From JAUZOB01 sp963692465 (GTDB lineage: Bacteria > Bacteroidota > Bacteroidia > Bacteroidales > Prolixibacteraceae), in assembly GCA_963692465.1 (NCBI GenBank), contig OY829943.1:496001-560000 (forward strand): 64,000 nucleotides of DNA, given 5' to 3'. A model generated the notes under the pieces. The model had not been told where the DNA came from. It did not search any database and saw nothing but the letters and a program-made list of their open reading frames with translations. Below are positions 1-8,775 of this stretch, piece by piece. The position numbers and the translations under genes were made by a program. The first letter of the stretch is position 1; the number at the start of each line of letters is the position of its first letter.

Positions 1-789
1 ATTCATTATCAAGGTAACTAAACAGGCACTTAAAAGCATTAGAAAATTTGCCATTCCAATTGAAAAAATATCCATGACAATTTTCTGTTTCAACTTAAAA
101 AAGCCCCGCCGGAAATGAACCGTATTATTCTTATTCATAAAATGAATAAGCACCCAAACAGTCCCGATTAACTGAGATAAAACTGTAGCCAGTGCTGCTC
201 CCCGAATACCCCATTTAAAACCAAAAATAAACAATGGGGCAAGTATCAAGTTACACCCCACCGTAAGGAGGGTTGTTATCATTGCCTTTTTCGGATAACC
301 AGATGACCGCATTATATTATTTAATCCAAGATAAATATGAGTAAAAACATTTCCGGCAAGAATAACTTGCATAAAGTCACGGGCATAAGGCAAAGTTTCC
401 TTGCTTGCACCCAATAAATAAAGAATCGGATCCAAAAAAAGGAGCGTAACAACAGAAACCAAACAACCAAGAATAATATTCAAATTCAAGGTATTACCCA
501 AAACCAAAATAGCCTCGTTTTTTTTACGCTGCCCCATACGAATAGAAACCAATGCTGAAGCCCCGGCACCAACAAGAGCCCCGAATGCAGCAGTAAGATT
601 CATTAGCGGAAACGTCAGGGCTAGTCCTGAAATTGCCATCGGTCCAACCCCATGTCCGATAAATATCCGGTCGATAATATTATAAAGAGATGCCGCTACC
701 GTTCCAACAATTGCAGGAATAGAATACTGAAACAAAAGCTTCCCGATACGATCAACTCCTAATGCATTCGAAATATTATTCTTCTCCAT
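1..789 (-). CDS. MATE family efflux transporter (C-terminus cut by window edge)
   Basis: Translating from the ATG at 789 gives 263 codons, open to the window edge. The N-terminus MEKNNISNALGVDRIGKLLF is followed by hydrophobic segments typical of MATE (multidrug and toxin extrusion) transporters, including IIDRIFIGHGVGPMAISGLA and AFGALVGAGASALVSIRMGQ, which match the conserved first and second helix region of the family. MATE proteins exchange cationic drugs or metabolites for Na+ or H+ across the inner membrane and usually have about 450 residues in 12 helices, so roughly the last 40% lies outside the window. Substrate unknown. The gene is transcribed away from rnpB. The roughly 290 bases between the two carry the rnpB terminator and nothing else I can support. 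Confidence 0.9.
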   Translation of the reverse strand, partial: MEKNNISNALGVDRIGKLLFQYSIPAIVGTVAASLYNIIDRIFIGHGVGPMAISGLALTFPLMNLTAAFGALVGAGASALVSIRMGQRKKNEAILVLGNTLNLNIILGCLVSVVTLLFLDPILYLLGASKETLPYARDFMQVILAGNVFTHIYLGLNNIMRSSGYPKKAMITTLLTVGCNLILAPLFIFGFKWGIRGAALATVLSQLIGTVWVLIHFMNKNNTVHFRRGFFKLKQKIVMDIFSIGMANFLMLLSACLVTLIMN

Positions 790-1040
790 TCAATAAAAAA
801 AGATTTAGTGACGCAAAGGTCCCCTTTTTTTAGCAGATATAGCAGATTCTGATTCTATTTATGCTACATCTTCCCAAACTTTAATATTTGAGTATTTCGT
901 CCCTTTCTATCTGTTTTTATAGTTACCTATGTCTTAGTTCAAGATTTACAGTTGCGCCGGTTGGATCTTGTTTTTGGGCCTCTTTAACAAGATTTATTTG
1001 ATATCTCGGTTCTCCGAAGAAGAAGGAAATGCTATAAATG

Positions 1041-1076
1041 AATAAAGCCTGAAGAAATAAATCTTCAGGCTTTATT
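1041..1076 (-). terminator. Intrinsic terminator of rnpB
   Basis: A perfect 15-bp inverted repeat (1041-1055 with 1062-1076, loop of 6) lies just after the 3' end of the RNase P RNA in its direction of transcription. The run of U after it is short, but the stem is strong. Confidence 0.75.
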
Positions 1077-1081
1077 TTTAG

Positions 1082-1458
1082 CAGAATCATAAGCCGGGTT
1101 CTGTTTTTCACGAATGAAACTTCTATCATTTATCTGCGACGATTGTCACCAATAGCCTGATGCAGCCTACCCCTTTCGACTCATACAACCGGAGCGGGCC
1201 GCTCCGTAGGACTGTAAACAGTCCGATCGAAATGTATTTGGCCTTGCAACTCATGAGGTGTACGGCTGCTCCGGTTACCCGGAACACCGGTGGGCTCTTA
1301 CCCCGCCTTTTCACCCTTACCTGAACCGAAGTTCTGGCGGTTATTTTCTGTTACATGACTGTCCTCTTTCAAAGACCTTCCCGTTAGGAAACATGATGCC
1401 CTTTGTTGCCCGGACTTTCCTCATCGAAGGTATAATCCTCCGACGCGATAGAATTTTC
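1082..1458 (-). ncRNA. rnpB: RNase P RNA component (bacterial class A)
   Basis: Read on the minus strand, this segment carries the signature GAGGAAAGTCCGGGC near the 5' end, the central GGTAAGGGTGAAAAGG and GGTAAGAGCCCACCG blocks, and the closing 3' block AGAACCCGGCTTATGATTCT, in the order seen in bacterial RNase P RNA. The RNA is the catalytic subunit that removes 5' leaders from pre-tRNAs. The length of about 375 nt is normal. The 5' end is placed about 8 nt after a TACTTTTG promoter box and is uncertain by a few bases. Short open frames overlapping this region are not genes. Confidence 0.95.
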
Positions 1459-1465
1459 TGCGGCA

Positions 1466-1473
1466 CAAAAGTA
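1466..1473 (-). promoter_or_regulatory. -7 promoter box for rnpB
   Basis: TACTTTTG on the minus strand fits the Bacteroidetes -7 consensus TAnnTTTG and lies immediately before the RNase P RNA. Its -33 region would fall inside the 3' end of the upstream ABC permease gene, whose stop codon is only 12 bp away. No TTTG is visible at the expected -33 position. Confidence 0.5.
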
Positions 1474-1484
1474 ACAAAACCCCG

Positions 1485-2708
1485 TTAATCCTCCTCCTCA
1501 TTTTCATCTTCCGCCCGAATTTTCTTTGCTGACTGATAAAATGCAAACTTATAGGCTATACAGGCCGTCACAAAATAGACACACGATTGAATAATTAATA
1601 TCCAAAACTCATGCGATACATCCTGCAACCCAACCCCCATCGTTCTCAATCGCAAATAAGCAGGTATCATTGAAGTCGTGGGTAAAACATAAGCGATATG
1701 ACTGATTATCGGGGGTATTGCCGAAGCCGGCCAGGACAAGCCACTTACAAATAATATTGCAGGCGAAAGAAATACAATAAACATAAAAGAATGTTCTCTT
1801 TTCTTAAACAATACAGATATGGTCATTCCTAAAAATGTCACTGCGGTCAGAAAAGGAATAATCAGATAGAATACCTTAAAGAAACCCGACTTGTCCGGAT
1901 AGGAGAACCAATTATAGATCCACAGTAATGCAATAACCGTATTAAACAGGTATATTAATAAAAAAGCCAACCCATGCCCCAATACAACAGGGATTGCTTT
2001 CTGCCTCTTATTCGTAGATGGAATCATAAATTTGTGCCGTTTCCGTTCTTTAACCGTTCCCCCTAACATTCCAATTCCAATAAGAAGGGTTTGTTGAATA
2101 ATAACAATAAGCAAACCTGGCATAACAAATGAACCGTATGCTCCCGACGGATTATAAAGGAACTTTGGCTGAAACTGTAAAGGATTAACAGCACTCAACG
2201 CCTGATCATAAGATTTCCCCTGACTCATCAGTCGCTTAACCCCAACTCCCGCAGAAAAATAAGATGTTGAAGTAGTGCAAGCGGACAGAACCTGTTTATA
2301 AAATAGAAAATAACTCGCATCACAATAGATGCTGACCGAAGCCTGGTACCCTTTATAGATATTCTTTTCAAAATCTTTTGGAATTAAAAACACCCCATTT
2401 ATCTTCCCGTCAAAAAACAGTTGCTTAGCCTCCTCCATACTCGAAGGCTTATAAACAACGTTCACTTCCTGGGTCGCATCGGTCATTCTTCCCAACATCC
2501 GGCTTGAAGCCGTCTTATCCAGGTCTACCACAGCAATCGGGACATCTCTGACTAATTCTTTTTCATACGCAAGAGCATAAACTACCGGATAAAGCAACAA
2601 CGCAATACAGAATATCAGCAAAGCCCCTGCATCATTAAAGATGTTCCTCAACTCGTTAAAAAAAGAAGAGGTTGTTATTGATAACCATTCATTTATTCTC
2701 TTAATCAT
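1485..2708 (-). CDS. ABC-2 type permease, second of a pair
   Basis: A 407-residue inner-membrane protein. One membrane segment at about 30-48 is followed by a large periplasmic domain (about 50-205, with the family-typical DVPIAVVDLDKTASSRMLGR), then five more membrane segments at about 210-395. This is the ABC2_membrane_3 (YhhJ/YbhR-like) architecture. It lies 32 bp behind a second permease of the same family and is the last gene of a TetR-TolC-HlyD-permease-permease operon, so the two probably form a heterodimeric channel that feeds a tripartite exporter. No ATP-binding domain is encoded in either permease or elsewhere in the operon. Substrate unknown. Confidence 0.88.
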   Translation of the reverse strand: MIKRINEWLSITTSSFFNELRNIFNDAGALLIFCIALLLYPVVYALAYEKELVRDVPIAVVDLDKTASSRMLGRMTDATQEVNVVYKPSSMEEAKQLFFDGKINGVFLIPKDFEKNIYKGYQASVSIYCDASYFLFYKQVLSACTTSTSYFSAGVGVKRLMSQGKSYDQALSAVNPLQFQPKFLYNPSGAYGSFVMPGLLIVIIQQTLLIGIGMLGGTVKERKRHKFMIPSTNKRQKAIPVVLGHGLAFLLIYLFNTVIALLWIYNWFSYPDKSGFFKVFYLIIPFLTAVTFLGMTISVLFKKREHSFMFIVFLSPAILFVSGLSWPASAIPPIISHIAYVLPTTSMIPAYLRLRTMGVGLQDVSHEFWILIIQSCVYFVTACIAYKFAFYQSAKKIRAEDENEEED

Positions 2709-2740
2709 TTTCTACTTTTTTCTGCACAAACCCCCAAAGA

Positions 2741-3925
2741 CTATATATGCCCCCAATATTTTTCATCCAACAATTCCTTCTTATACCGTTTCACAAACAA
2801 CATGGATATCAGGATGAAGACCACCATCGAACAAAGTGAATATATGGTATTTAAAACCGGCTCTCCACGTAACGACTGACTGATAAATATTTTTAACCAA
2901 TAGGTAAAAGGAAATATATAGGAATAAATCTTTGCAATAAGAGGCATCCCCATTGTTGGAAAAGTCAATCCGGAAAAAGTAAGAGCCATCATCGAATAAG
3001 CACTTCCAAGCGATAGAGATAATCTCAAATTTCTTGTCAATGCCAAAAACAAAATAGCAACAAACTGATAGGATAAGATCATGATAAATTCCGATAGCAG
3101 CAAAATACCTAAACTTCCTCTGATTGGGGTCCCCAGATAATTATAAATCAAATAATTCATCAGACAAGCCTGAGCCATAAACAAAATAGTATAAGGAAAC
3201 ATCTTCCCCGCAATTGCAATCGTAATGCTCTCATGTGCTGTTTTTAACCATTCGGGACCAGTTCCTTCTTTCAATTCTATACCGAAAGCATAAATAGATC
3301 CGAATAAGGAGAAAACAATAAGCATGATGGGCAACAAGCTTGTTGTCAGAAAATAAGAATAATTAGCAAATGGATTAAACAGGATATGAGTATTCATTCG
3401 AACAGGCATCACCTGCGCCATCGCTTGCTCTGGAAGTATTGCCCCGGACTTCACCACCATATTCAGTTTTATCCCTGCCGAAATAGTTGATATCGTTCGA
3501 AACAATCCACTATACAGCAACCCTCCCTTTACAACATTCACATTATTTATAAAAGCGATAACATTGGCAGAACGTCCTTTATAAATATCTTTTTCCGTAT
3601 CATTCTGGATCAGGATAATCGCATCGGTTTTCCCCAGTTGCATTAGTTTTCGGGCAGAGACTAAATCGTGACAACGATACTTTACAGCTGCAATAGGAGT
3701 TGCATCAATCATTCGGATTATCTTTTGTGAAAGTTCCGTATTATCCCGATCAACAACTGTTATTGGTAAATCACGCGGAACTCCTCGTGAGAATATTCCA
3801 ATGATGATCAGATAAGCAAGCAATGGAGCAAGAACCGTAACAAAAGCATACACCAACCCCTTCGACATCCGGTCTAATTCACGATTAAAAACTTTAAAAA
3901 AAGGACTCCTCAATACTGATTTCAT
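2741..3925 (-). CDS. ABC-2 type permease, first of a pair
   Basis: A 394-residue membrane protein with the same layout as its downstream neighbour: one N-terminal helix (about 27-47), a periplasmic domain beginning DLPITVVDRDNTELSQKIIR, and five C-terminal helices. The two share the motif VVDxDxT and are paralogous halves, resembling the YbhS/YbhR and YhhJ families that work with HlyD-type adaptors. It starts 31 bp after hlyD. The missing ATPase must be supplied in trans if the exporter works as a classical ABC pump. Confidence 0.88.
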   Translation of the reverse strand: MKSVLRSPFFKVFNRELDRMSKGLVYAFVTVLAPLLAYLIIIGIFSRGVPRDLPITVVDRDNTELSQKIIRMIDATPIAAVKYRCHDLVSARKLMQLGKTDAIILIQNDTEKDIYKGRSANVIAFINNVNVVKGGLLYSGLFRTISTISAGIKLNMVVKSGAILPEQAMAQVMPVRMNTHILFNPFANYSYFLTTSLLPIMLIVFSLFGSIYAFGIELKEGTGPEWLKTAHESITIAIAGKMFPYTILFMAQACLMNYLIYNYLGTPIRGSLGILLLSEFIMILSYQFVAILFLALTRNLRLSLSLGSAYSMMALTFSGLTFPTMGMPLIAKIYSYIFPFTYWLKIFISQSLRGEPVLNTIYSLCSMVVFILISMLFVKRYKKELLDEKYWGHI

Positions 3926-3956
3926 CGCTTACTCCTTTTATTCTGATTCATACTCT

Positions 3957-4952
3957 TCACTTGGATCCCACCTTTGTCCAGTCAACCAATGCAGTCATTC
4001 CAGGTCTTAATCCCGACACTTTATAAACAGGAACGGCATGAACCTCAAAAGTCTTCATATCAAAATCCCCTGATGTTTTCGTTGCGTTCCAAGTTGCAAA
4101 CTCACCCAATGCATTGATATAAGACACCCGAAGTTTTACCTCTTTGTTCCCCAGTGCAGGAAATTTAGCAGAGAAAACACTTCCCATCCTGATTTTAGAA
4201 AGCAGATCCTCACGCAAATTAAAAGTAATCCACACGTCATTGAGGTTGACAATAGAAATTACAGGATAACCGGCTGGAATCAATTCTCCTTCTTCTGAAA
4301 TAATATTATCAATCTCACCACTGATCGGAGCATAAACTCTTGTTTCATTCATATACGACTGAACTTCAGAAATCATTCCCCGTGTATTTCTTACCATTGC
4401 ACGGGCGGCATTTTTATCCTCTGATCTCGCACCGTTACGAGCTTTATTCCAAATTGCACGGGCGGCATTAGCTGTTTCCATAGCAGCCTTTACCTGTGCC
4501 TCTGCCTCATCTCTTTTTTGAGCAGGAACCACCCCCTCTTTGTATAGATTAACGACTCGCTTATAAGTCTTCTGAGCCAGATCAAATCCGGCTTTTGCTT
4601 TTAAATAGGTATTATATGCAGCTTGAATATCTTCTATCTGAGCTCCGTTGTCAGCTTTCTGCAATTGAGCTACTGCGCCCTGATTTGCTGCCTCTGCCTG
4701 AGTCATTTTAGCTCTGATTTCGGGACTGCTAAGCATGAATAACAATTCGCCTTTAGAAACGGTCTGACCCTTTTTTACCGGCAAATTATCAATCCGTCCA
4801 ATTATTTTTGAAGCGACTTTGATGTGGGTTGCCTCAACCTCCCCCTGCACTTCGATCGGTTGCGGTCTGGTGAGAATATAAACGGTATAAATAAAGAAAA
4901 TCAATAACGCTGAAATCCCTACCCCAATAATTAGGCTTCTCGTCTTATTCAT
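3957..4952 (-). CDS. HlyD family periplasmic adaptor subunit
   Basis: A 331-residue membrane-fusion protein. A single N-terminal anchor helix (about 8-27) is followed by the biotinyl-lipoyl half EGEVEATHIKVASKIIGRID, a coiled-coil hairpin rich in Ala, Lys and Glu (about 75-195), the returning lipoyl half VYAPISGEIDNIISEEGELI and a beta-barrel domain. It should bridge the two ABC-2 permeases to the TolC protein encoded just upstream. The position between tolC (31 bp) and the permeases (31 bp) supports a single transcript. Confidence 0.92.
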   Translation of the reverse strand: MNKTRSLIIGVGISALLIFFIYTVYILTRPQPIEVQGEVEATHIKVASKIIGRIDNLPVKKGQTVSKGELLFMLSSPEIRAKMTQAEAANQGAVAQLQKADNGAQIEDIQAAYNTYLKAKAGFDLAQKTYKRVVNLYKEGVVPAQKRDEAEAQVKAAMETANAARAIWNKARNGARSEDKNAARAMVRNTRGMISEVQSYMNETRVYAPISGEIDNIISEEGELIPAGYPVISIVNLNDVWITFNLREDLLSKIRMGSVFSAKFPALGNKEVKLRVSYINALGEFATWNATKTSGDFDMKTFEVHAVPVYKVSGLRPGMTALVDWTKVGSK

Positions 4953-4983
4953 AACATATCTTGTTTTTGTATTCTATAAATCT

Positions 4984-6510
4984 CTAGTTATATATCATTT
5001 TAACAACATCCGAATGATTCTGATAGGAAACATATTGCTCCGGAACTCCCGAAAACTGCAACAGTTTTGCCAAATTTACATCAAACTCATAAGTCACCTG
5101 TAACTGTTCTATTTTAGACTTTGCCAAATTCAGCCGGGCATCTACCACTTCAGTAGAACTACTCATCCCTTCCCGAAATGCCTGATCCTTTACCCGTAAA
5201 TATTCCTCGGCAAATTGAATGTTATTTTTTAATTGTTGTAACTGTTCGACATCCATCATCAGTTCCTGATACAATTTATCAATCACCGTACAAATGTCAT
5301 CTTTAGCTTTCAATGAGGCTTCCCGTACCTGATCTTCCATATATTTTGAAGCCTGAACTTTCTTCGATCGGGAAGCTCCGTCAAACAGGGTCCATTTAAG
5401 TCCTACCCCAACAATCCAGTCCGGTGTATATGGAGACAAATCCTTATCTACAATATTATAAGATCCCATCAAAGCCAGGGTCGGATAATAACTTGACTGC
5501 TGTGCCAGGGTACCCTGATGAGCCAGTTCTTTTTTAATCTCAACCTGATTCAACATCGGATTGCTCTTCAATGCAAGTTTTTTATAATAATCGACAGGCT
5601 CGAGCGTTTCAAGATAAAAAAGAGAACTTGAAGGATCAATCGTTTCTGTTTCTTCTTTTACAGCCAGAGTATTTAGCAATGCTCTGTTAATAATGATAAT
5701 ATCACGATCAGCCTTTTTCATTTCTCTTTCAGCTTGTGACTGGAAAACTTTAGCATGAAGTACTTCGGCATTAGCAACCATTCCCTGTTGTTGCATCTTC
5801 TCCGCATCACTAAGATGAGAGTCCATTCCAGTCAAAACTTCTTTTCTGACTCCGGATGCCTGTTTTGCCAATACTAATCCAAAATATCGTTCAGCTAATT
5901 CACTAACCATTTCACCCTGTTTCTGGCGATCTTCTTCTTTGACCTCCTCGACCTGATACTTTGCCGCTTTATTGGCCGCATTAATCTTCCCTCCGGTATA
6001 GATCGGCCAGGCTAACCCGGCACTAACCGTTCCGAAGCTCTTCTTTTGAATCATCTTATCCCATTCTGCGGCATTAATCTTTTTCAATCCTTCATTTAAC
6101 TGACCTCTTACAGCAGCAGTCGAAGCATCATCCGGCAAAACAGGAACGATCTTATTCGTCGTAGGATTAGGATTGGGAACTCCTGAAAACTTACCATAAC
6201 TCCCCAAAGCCTGATATAATGGCGTTATTGCATCCCGAACCGAAGTTAAATCCAAATGCAAGTTATCTGACATTTGTAAATAATCAGCGTTCAGTGAAAG
6301 ATTCGGGAGATAAAGCCCTTTTGCTGCCTTCTTTTCCTCTTCTTTTTGTTTTTCAAGAAAACCGGATTGTTTTAAAACATGACTATTATTCTGAGTTACC
6401 CGCAAAGCCTCTTCAAAAGACAACTTAGACTGTGCCTGCCCCACCTCGCAGCAAAAGGAGAAAACTCCCGCAATCAGCCCTGTCAAAATCACTTTCTGCT
6501 TTGTTCTCAT
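4984..6510 (-). CDS. TolC family outer membrane efflux protein
   Basis: An outer-membrane channel of 508 residues from the ATG at 6510. It has a signal peptide MRTKQKVILTGLIAGVFSFC ending near AQA/Q, then two repeats of long alpha-helical hairpins with the family-typical segments LSFEEALRVTQNNSHVLKQS and ELAERYFGLVLAKQASGVRK. An in-frame start at 6567 would add 19 residues ahead of the signal peptide, which is unlikely. From 6510 the ATG overlaps the TGA of the tetR gene as ATGA, indicating translational coupling. It completes the tripartite exporter with HlyD and the two permeases downstream. Confidence 0.92.
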   Translation of the reverse strand: MRTKQKVILTGLIAGVFSFCCEVGQAQSKLSFEEALRVTQNNSHVLKQSGFLEKQKEEEKKAAKGLYLPNLSLNADYLQMSDNLHLDLTSVRDAITPLYQALGSYGKFSGVPNPNPTTNKIVPVLPDDASTAAVRGQLNEGLKKINAAEWDKMIQKKSFGTVSAGLAWPIYTGGKINAANKAAKYQVEEVKEEDRQKQGEMVSELAERYFGLVLAKQASGVRKEVLTGMDSHLSDAEKMQQQGMVANAEVLHAKVFQSQAEREMKKADRDIIIINRALLNTLAVKEETETIDPSSSLFYLETLEPVDYYKKLALKSNPMLNQVEIKKELAHQGTLAQQSSYYPTLALMGSYNIVDKDLSPYTPDWIVGVGLKWTLFDGASRSKKVQASKYMEDQVREASLKAKDDICTVIDKLYQELMMDVEQLQQLKNNIQFAEEYLRVKDQAFREGMSSSTEVVDARLNLAKSKIEQLQVTYEFDVNLAKLLQFSGVPEQYVSYQNHSDVVKMIYN

Positions 6511-7091
6511 TCTTTTAATGATTTTAAAATTATCATTATAATATGTTCTTGATCTTTTAAATTCCACTCTTTTCTACTAAAGAAAGTCTTGATTCTCAAA
6601 TTGAGAAACTGGATAGGAAGAACAACTCCCAATAAATAAATATCATCTTCATTCATTGATTCGCTCACCTCCCCGGTCTTCATTCCGATTTCTTTTATTT
6701 TATGGCATAAATTGAATATCTGTGTACGCTGTTGCTCCTTTATTTTGAAATTATAATCATGCATCAGCACATCCAGAAATTTTATATGGGTAGGTTGCTG
6801 TTCTGCCATTTGAAAAAAGCCAGCAGTTAATATACGGATAACGTCTGATATTTGGTTACAATTCTTTAACAAAGCCTCAAGTTGATCGACAATCGCGCCC
6901 ACCATAACATGCAAAAGGTCAATCACTAATTCCTGTTTGCCTTTATAAAAACGGTACAAATAGCCATCCGCTACTCCGGCTTTATGAGCGATCATCGCAA
7001 TTGATGCACCACCATACCCTTGCTCAACAATCATTTCGATTGCTGTTTCCCTTACTCGCTCCATTTTTGATATGTCGATTGCTCTTGCCAT
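6507..7091 (-). CDS. TetR/AcrR family transcriptional regulator
   Basis: The N-terminal helix-turn-helix reads ETAIEMIVEQGYGGASIAMI then AHKAGVADGYLYRFYKGKQE, the classical TetR DNA-binding domain. The remaining ~140 residues form the variable ligand-binding domain. A GTG at 7112 would add 7 residues, but the ATG at 7091 (MARAIDISKMERVRE) is preferred because the region before it holds a palindromic operator-like site. As first gene of the operon it probably represses itself and the efflux genes until a toxic ligand binds. Stop overlaps tolC start by 4 bp. Confidence 0.9.
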   Translation of the reverse strand: MARAIDISKMERVRETAIEMIVEQGYGGASIAMIAHKAGVADGYLYRFYKGKQELVIDLLHVMVGAIVDQLEALLKNCNQISDVIRILTAGFFQMAEQQPTHIKFLDVLMHDYNFKIKEQQRTQIFNLCHKIKEIGMKTGEVSESMNEDDIYLLGVVLPIQFLNLRIKTFFSRKEWNLKDQEHIIMIILKSLKE

Positions 7092-7096
7092 TATAT

Positions 7097-7114
7097 TTGA
7101 ATGAATAGTCACTC
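7097..7114 (-). promoter_or_regulatory. Putative TetR operator
   Basis: An imperfect palindrome AATGAGTGACTATTCATT lies directly upstream of the tetR ATG and about 15 bp after a -7 box. Its arms AATGA/TCATT are perfect. Position and symmetry fit an autoregulatory TetR binding site; this is inference. Confidence 0.45.
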
Positions 7115-7129
7115 ATTTATTAACACCAG

Positions 7130-7137
7130 CAAATGTA
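7130..7137 (-). promoter_or_regulatory. -7 promoter box of the tetR-tolC-hlyD-permease operon
   Basis: TACATTTG on the minus strand matches TAnnTTTG and sits about 40 bp before the tetR start, with the palindrome between them. No good -33 TTTG is seen, as expected for a regulated promoter. Confidence 0.5.
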
Positions 7138-7279
7138 AAAGAAAAGGACCTTGGGGTATTAAATTTTCTAATTTTTCTTCCTATGTAAATCTTATATTAA
7201 TAAACGATTGTTGCTGCTTATAGTCCAAGTAAAATCACACTCAGTTCAGACCTCTGATTACCACCGATATCTATAACAA

Positions 7280-7324
7280 AAAGAAGCCCTTCATTCGACA
7301 TTTGTTGAATGAAGGGCTTCTTTG
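7280..7324 (-). terminator. Intrinsic terminator after the LysM/periplasmic-binding gene
   Basis: Stem AAGAAGCCCTTCATTC pairs with GAATGAAGGGCTTCTT around a short loop, just beyond the stop of the 7343-8764 gene. A-rich and T-rich flanks on both sides make it potentially bidirectional. Confidence 0.8.
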
Positions 7325-7342
7325 TTTTCAGAATAAATAAGT

Positions 7343-8764
7343 TTAAAACGTTCCTTTATTCACAACTTGGGTCGCCGACTCATATTCCATCACATAAAGC
7401 GAAGTATTCATATACCCGCCTAACGAACTAAGCCGTTTAAACAAATAAGTAGATTGAAGAAGGGTTCGCTTTTCTCCGGCATGAGTCATAAATCTTTTCC
7501 CATATTTTTTCATTGCGCCAAAGAAAAAAGTCCCTACATCGTATCCTTGATAAGCATACTGATTCGGTTCCCCATGATATGTTTCCTTAAACCGTTCACC
7601 GAAACTAACCAAGGCTTTATCCTGCTCATCAATATGATAGGGAGCCAGATATTTAAACCTTAACGGATGAAGTTCCTTATAAGTTATATTAGGAGCTTTT
7701 GCAATCATCTGGGTTCCAACCAACTCTATATCATATCGGGAAGCCTCTTTCGCAAGAAATTCAATCATATGATCCGCTTCCGTTCCATTCTGAGTCGGTA
7801 TTGCAACCACATTCCCCTTTTCAGAAGCAAGAATTTTCAGCAAAGCAGAATTTGTTTTCCCAAACAGATACACATGAAAAGGTTTTCCTCCCATTTTTGA
7901 ACGTAATCGTTGCAGAAACAGCTTCTCTTCTCCCGTTTTATACTGATGGGTTACCAGAACGATAATGTTCTTGGAACGATATTTAGCCACAAAATCAGCA
8001 GTTCTTTCAATCAAATACTTCTTCTCCGGATTAATCTGGAAAAAGAAGGGATTGTGTGCCATAACCGAAGAAGATGCACTTAAAGGAGACACCATCGGAA
8101 TTTTATAGTGAACAGACAATGCAGAAAACGCCGGTTGTTCTTTTTCATAAACAGGTCCGATAATCAGGTTTAGTCCCGAAAAATCTTTCTTTTTCAGAAT
8201 AGCCTCCCCCTCTGCGGGCTCTCCTTTCGTATCTTTCACTTGTAAATCCAACTTAAGTCCGGCTGAAGAATATTCATTGGCAGCAATAACCAATCCCTCA
8301 TAAAAATGAAGGAAATTAGCATTCTTCGCACTTTCTTTATCCTTGTCAGTCTGTGAAAAAGGAAGAAATACCCCCACATGAAAAGTTCCGTCTTTCTTTC
8401 CGACCAGTTGCGACAAAAAGGTATGAACGGTCGGTTTACCAGACACCGATTTAGTACTGGTATTCTTAGCCGAAGGCAATACCGCAGAACTCACTGGTAT
8501 ATAAATCGCCATTCCAGCCTTAAATTCACTTTCAAGAACCGGATTAACGGCCTTCAACTTAGCAACCGACACATTATTCGCTCTGGCAATAGATGTTAAG
8601 GTCTCTCCCGAAACAATCGTATGCAAACGATAATGCACATTTGCCCGAGTCGGTTGTTTTATTGTTTTTTGAATTGCCTTTTGAGTTGTTTTTTGAGCCA
8701 TACTACTCTCACCAGTCAACCCGGCAAAAATAAATATCAGAACAAAAATCAGATTTCTCCTCAT
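7343..8764 (-). CDS. LysM domain and type 1 periplasmic-binding fold fusion protein
   Basis: A 473-residue exported protein. Signal peptide at residues 1-24 (ending SSMAQ), one LysM peptidoglycan-binding domain at about 46-92 (HTIVSGETLTSIARANNVSV ... MAIYIP), then an amino-acid-binding-protein-like fold from about 125 to the end, with FHVGVFLPFSQTD, NLIIGPVYEKEQPAFSALSV and MVSPLSA segments. Such fusions are common in Bacteroidetes and are annotated as ABC substrate-binding proteins, but no transporter genes are nearby. The LysM domain suggests it is held at the cell wall in the periplasm, perhaps as a sensor or scaffold; function is not established. It lies 11 bp after nfnB and may share its transcript. 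Confidence 0.82.
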   Translation of the reverse strand: MRRNLIFVLIFIFAGLTGESSMAQKTTQKAIQKTIKQPTRANVHYRLHTIVSGETLTSIARANNVSVAKLKAVNPVLESEFKAGMAIYIPVSSAVLPSAKNTSTKSVSGKPTVHTFLSQLVGKKDGTFHVGVFLPFSQTDKDKESAKNANFLHFYEGLVIAANEYSSAGLKLDLQVKDTKGEPAEGEAILKKKDFSGLNLIIGPVYEKEQPAFSALSVHYKIPMVSPLSASSSVMAHNPFFFQINPEKKYLIERTADFVAKYRSKNIIVLVTHQYKTGEEKLFLQRLRSKMGGKPFHVYLFGKTNSALLKILASEKGNVVAIPTQNGTEADHMIEFLAKEASRYDIELVGTQMIAKAPNITYKELHPLRFKYLAPYHIDEQDKALVSFGERFKETYHGEPNQYAYQGYDVGTFFFGAMKKYGKRFMTHAGEKRTLLQSTYLFKRLSSLGGYMNTSLYVMEYESATQVVNKGTF

Positions 8765-8775
8765 AATTAAATCTT

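Noticed and set aside
923..1129. 68-codon minus-strand ORF overlapping rnpB
   Set aside because: Its 5' part is inside the RNase P RNA, so translation is not expected.
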